Source: Thalassospira mesophila
Lineage (GTDB): Bacteria > Pseudomonadota > Alphaproteobacteria > Rhodospirillales > Thalassospiraceae
Direction: 5' to 3'
Length of the DNA stretch: 64,000 nt
NCBI RefSeq assembly: GCF_002115755.1
Contig: NZ_JFKA01000001.1
Span: 558,001-622,000 of the forward strand
The notes under the pieces are model-generated. The model searched no databases and was not told the origin of the DNA. It saw nothing but the letters and a program-made list of their open reading frames with translations. Both the position numbers and the translations under genes were made by a program. Positions 62,310 through 64,000 of the stretch are shown here, in pieces. The number at the start of each line of letters is the position of its first letter. The first letter of the stretch is position 1.

Positions 62310-63500
62310 ATGACCGACTATCGCCAAAAATATAAAATGACGCCGGTGCTGGGCTGGTTGTTGCAGGACCGTGGCGGCATGATTTTGCTGGGCATTCTTT
62401 TGGCCGGTAGCATCCTGATCCCGATTGGCAATTTGATGTTTCCCGAAGGATCGGCTTTTCATGTGCCAACCTGGGTGTTGGGGCTTTTGGGCAAATATCT
62501 GTGTTATGCCCTGCTGGCCCTTAGTGTTGATTTGATCTGGGGTTTTTGCGGCATTTTAAGCTTGGGCCACGGGGCATTTTTTGCGCTTGGCGGCTATGCC
62601 ATGGGCATGTATCTGATGCGCCAGATCGGTGATCGCGGCGTTTACGGCGACCCGGTATTGCCCGATTTTATGGTGTTCCTGAACTGGAAGGAACTGCCAT
62701 GGTACTGGTACGGGTTTGATCATTTCAGTTTCGCCATCCTTATGGCAATGCTGGTTCCCGGTGTGCTGGCCTTTGTGTTCGGGTTTCTTGCCTTTCGATC
62801 GCGCGTCACCGGGGTTTATCTGTCGATCATTACCCAGGCCATGACCTATGCCTTGTTGCTGGCATTTTTCCGCAACGATATGGGCTTTGGTGGCAACAAT
62901 GGCCTGACCGATTTTAAGGATATTCTGGGTTTTGATCTGCAATCGGATCAAACACGCTGCGTTTTGGTGGTCGCCTCGGCCCTGATGCTGGCGATCTGTT
63001 ATCTGGTGTCGCGCGGGATAACCCAATCGCGGTTGGGCAAGGTTTTAATTGCCATTCGCGATGCCGAAAGCCGGGTGCGCTTTACCGGTTACCGGGTTGA
63101 ATATTACAAGCTGTTTGTTTTTACCGTATCGGCTGTGATGGCCGGGATTGCGGGCGCGCTTTATGTGCCGCAAATCGGTATTATCAACCCCGGTGAATTT
63201 GCCCCGGCAGCCAGCATCGAGGTTGTGATCTGGGTGGCGGTTGGCGGGCGTGGCACGCTTTATGGCGCGGTGTTAGGCGCGTTTATTGTGAATTACGCCA
63301 AAACGTTCTTTACCGGTGTGATGCCCGATTTCTGGCTGTTTTTCCTGGGCGGGCTGTTTATTGCCGTGACCCTGTTTTTGCCCAAGGGCGTTATCGGCGC
63401 GATCCCGGCATTTGGGGCCGCTAACGGCGGACCGGGCGCACCTGGCAACTGGCGGGACCGGCTGGCATCGTGGCGTGCCAATCAGGGGGGCAAGGCATGA
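62310..63500 (+). CDS. urtC: Urea ABC transporter permease UrtC
   Basis: 396 residues, LivM-type permease with about nine to ten membrane helices. 'LSVDLIWGFCGILSLGHGAFFALGGYAMGMYLMRQ' region (partly quoted) and 'IKDAESRVRFTGY'-like 'IRDAESRVRFTGYRVE' are typical UrtC. Follows urtB by 3 bases and overlaps the urtD start by 4 bases (ATGA). Confidence 0.95.
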   Translation: MTDYRQKYKMTPVLGWLLQDRGGMILLGILLAGSILIPIGNLMFPEGSAFHVPTWVLGLLGKYLCYALLALSVDLIWGFCGILSLGHGAFFALGGYAMGMYLMRQIGDRGVYGDPVLPDFMVFLNWKELPWYWYGFDHFSFAILMAMLVPGVLAFVFGFLAFRSRVTGVYLSIITQAMTYALLLAFFRNDMGFGGNNGLTDFKDILGFDLQSDQTRCVLVVASALMLAICYLVSRGITQSRLGKVLIAIRDAESRVRFTGYRVEYYKLFVFTVSAVMAGIAGALYVPQIGIINPGEFAPAASIEVVIWVAVGGRGTLYGAVLGAFIVNYAKTFFTGVMPDFWLFFLGGLFIAVTLFLPKGVIGAIPAFGAANGGPGAPGNWRDRLASWRANQGGKA

Positions 63501-64000
63501 GCACGGCAGAAGAACTGTTATCGGAAGAAAGCCGGATGATCCAAAGCGAAAAAGCCGCGACGATTTTATATGTCGATGGCGTTTCGGTGACGTTTGATGG
63601 TTTTCGTGCGCTCAATAACCTCAGCTTCTATGTGGAACCGGGCGAGCTTCGCGCCATTATCGGCCCTAATGGCGCGGGTAAAACCACGATGATGGATATT
63701 ATCACCGGCAAAACCCGGCCCGATAGCGGCGATGTGCTGTTTAAAAGCGAAGTTGATTTAACCAAACTTGACGAAGCCGATATTGCCAATCTGGGCATTG
63801 GCCGCAAGTTTCAAAAACCCACCGTGTTTGAAAGCCATACGGTTTTTGACAATCTGTTACTGGCCTGTTCGGGCGGGCGCGGGGTATTTCAGGCACTGTT
63901 TCACCGGCTTGGCAACCGTGAAAAACAGCGGATTGAGGAAACTCTGGCCACCATTCGCCTTGGCGATGCGCGTGAGACGCTGGCGGCCAATTTATCGCAC
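63497..64000 (+). CDS. urtD: Urea ABC transporter ATPase UrtD, N-terminal part
   Basis: 168 codons visible, cut by the window edge. Walker A is GPNGAGKT (56-63); 'GIGRKFQKPTVFESHTVFDNL' is the Q-loop region seen in UrtD/LivG-type ATPases. The first ~25 residues are a polar tail before the ABC domain. Starts at the ATG overlapping the urtC stop. The signature and Walker B lie beyond the edge; urtE is expected after it. Confidence 0.92.
   Translation, partial: MSTAEELLSEESRMIQSEKAATILYVDGVSVTFDGFRALNNLSFYVEPGELRAIIGPNGAGKTTMMDIITGKTRPDSGDVLFKSEVDLTKLDEADIANLGIGRKFQKPTVFESHTVFDNLLLACSGGRGVFQALFHRLGNREKQRIEETLATIRLGDARETLAANLSH

Noticed and set aside
1-64000. tRNA, rRNA, CRISPR arrays, insertion sequences, prophage or integrase genes
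   Set aside because: Looked for on both strands by eye; no cloverleaf, spaced direct repeats, transposase DDE/HUH motifs or phage structural genes were recognised.

Overview
The window reads as chromosomal DNA of a marine-type alphaproteobacterium. A Thalassospira-like member of the Rhodospirillales is my best guess. It rests on gene content: TRAP and ABC transporters in place of sugar PTS, mesaconyl-CoA hydratase next to sdhCDAB, a membrane-bound urate oxidase, and a sigma-54 psp locus. Base composition looks even and moderately GC-rich. I see no rRNA, tRNA, CRISPR array, insertion sequence or phage gene. Both edges cut through genes: a solute-binding protein on the left and urtD on the right.

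Layout. 0-4 kb: end of a binding-protein gene, then a complete dctPQM TRAP operon. 4-9 kb: acyl-CoA catabolism (thioesterase, isovaleryl-CoA dehydrogenase, thiolase, carbonic anhydrase, second acyl-CoA dehydrogenase), with a LiuR-like operator in front. 9-13.7 kb: phage-shock locus. pspF lies head-to-tail with a small unknown gene and a prpF homologue on the minus strand, and pspABC is read divergently from a -24/-12 promoter and ends at a strong terminator. 13.8-17.6 kb: accessory genes, namely an AAA/DUF4143-type ATPase, a secreted EndoU-like protein, a small unknown protein and a serine hydrolase. 17.8-21.7 kb: marR, FUSC pump, DUF1656 and HlyD, an aromatic-acid-type efflux operon. 21.8-25.8 kb: a three-gene envelope operon that I cannot assign to a described system. 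26-31.9 kb: CitE-like lyase, mesaconyl-CoA hydratase and sdhCDAB. 32-35.6 kb: FMN reductase, a probable MACPF-jacalin pore-forming protein and a TPR lipoprotein.

35.7-50.3 kb and 57.5-64 kb form a purine-to-urea catabolic region. A BMP-type ABC transporter brings in a purine or nucleoside. Guanine deaminase makes xanthine, XdhABC oxidises it to urate, and PuuD (membrane, cytochrome c tailed) oxidises urate. HiuH and OHCU decarboxylase then give allantoin, PuuE gives allantoate, and allantoicase plus ureidoglycolate lyase give glyoxylate and urea. The urea transporter urtABCD follows, with a sigma-54 promoter that suggests nitrogen control. Between the two halves (50.4-57.2 kb) lie an unknown protein, a LuxR-type regulator, a lipoprotein, a PAS protein paired with a soluble chemoreceptor, an HDAC/acetylpolyamine-hydrolase homologue with altered zinc ligands, and a LysR regulator divergent from puuD.

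The strongest leads for something undescribed are the three-gene OmpA-lipoprotein / five-helix membrane protein / periplasmic VWA-like operon, the MACPF-jacalin protein, the HDAC-like protein lacking two of three zinc ligands, and the EndoU-like secreted protein with its small neighbour. All functional calls come from reading the sequence and remembered family patterns. No database search was run.
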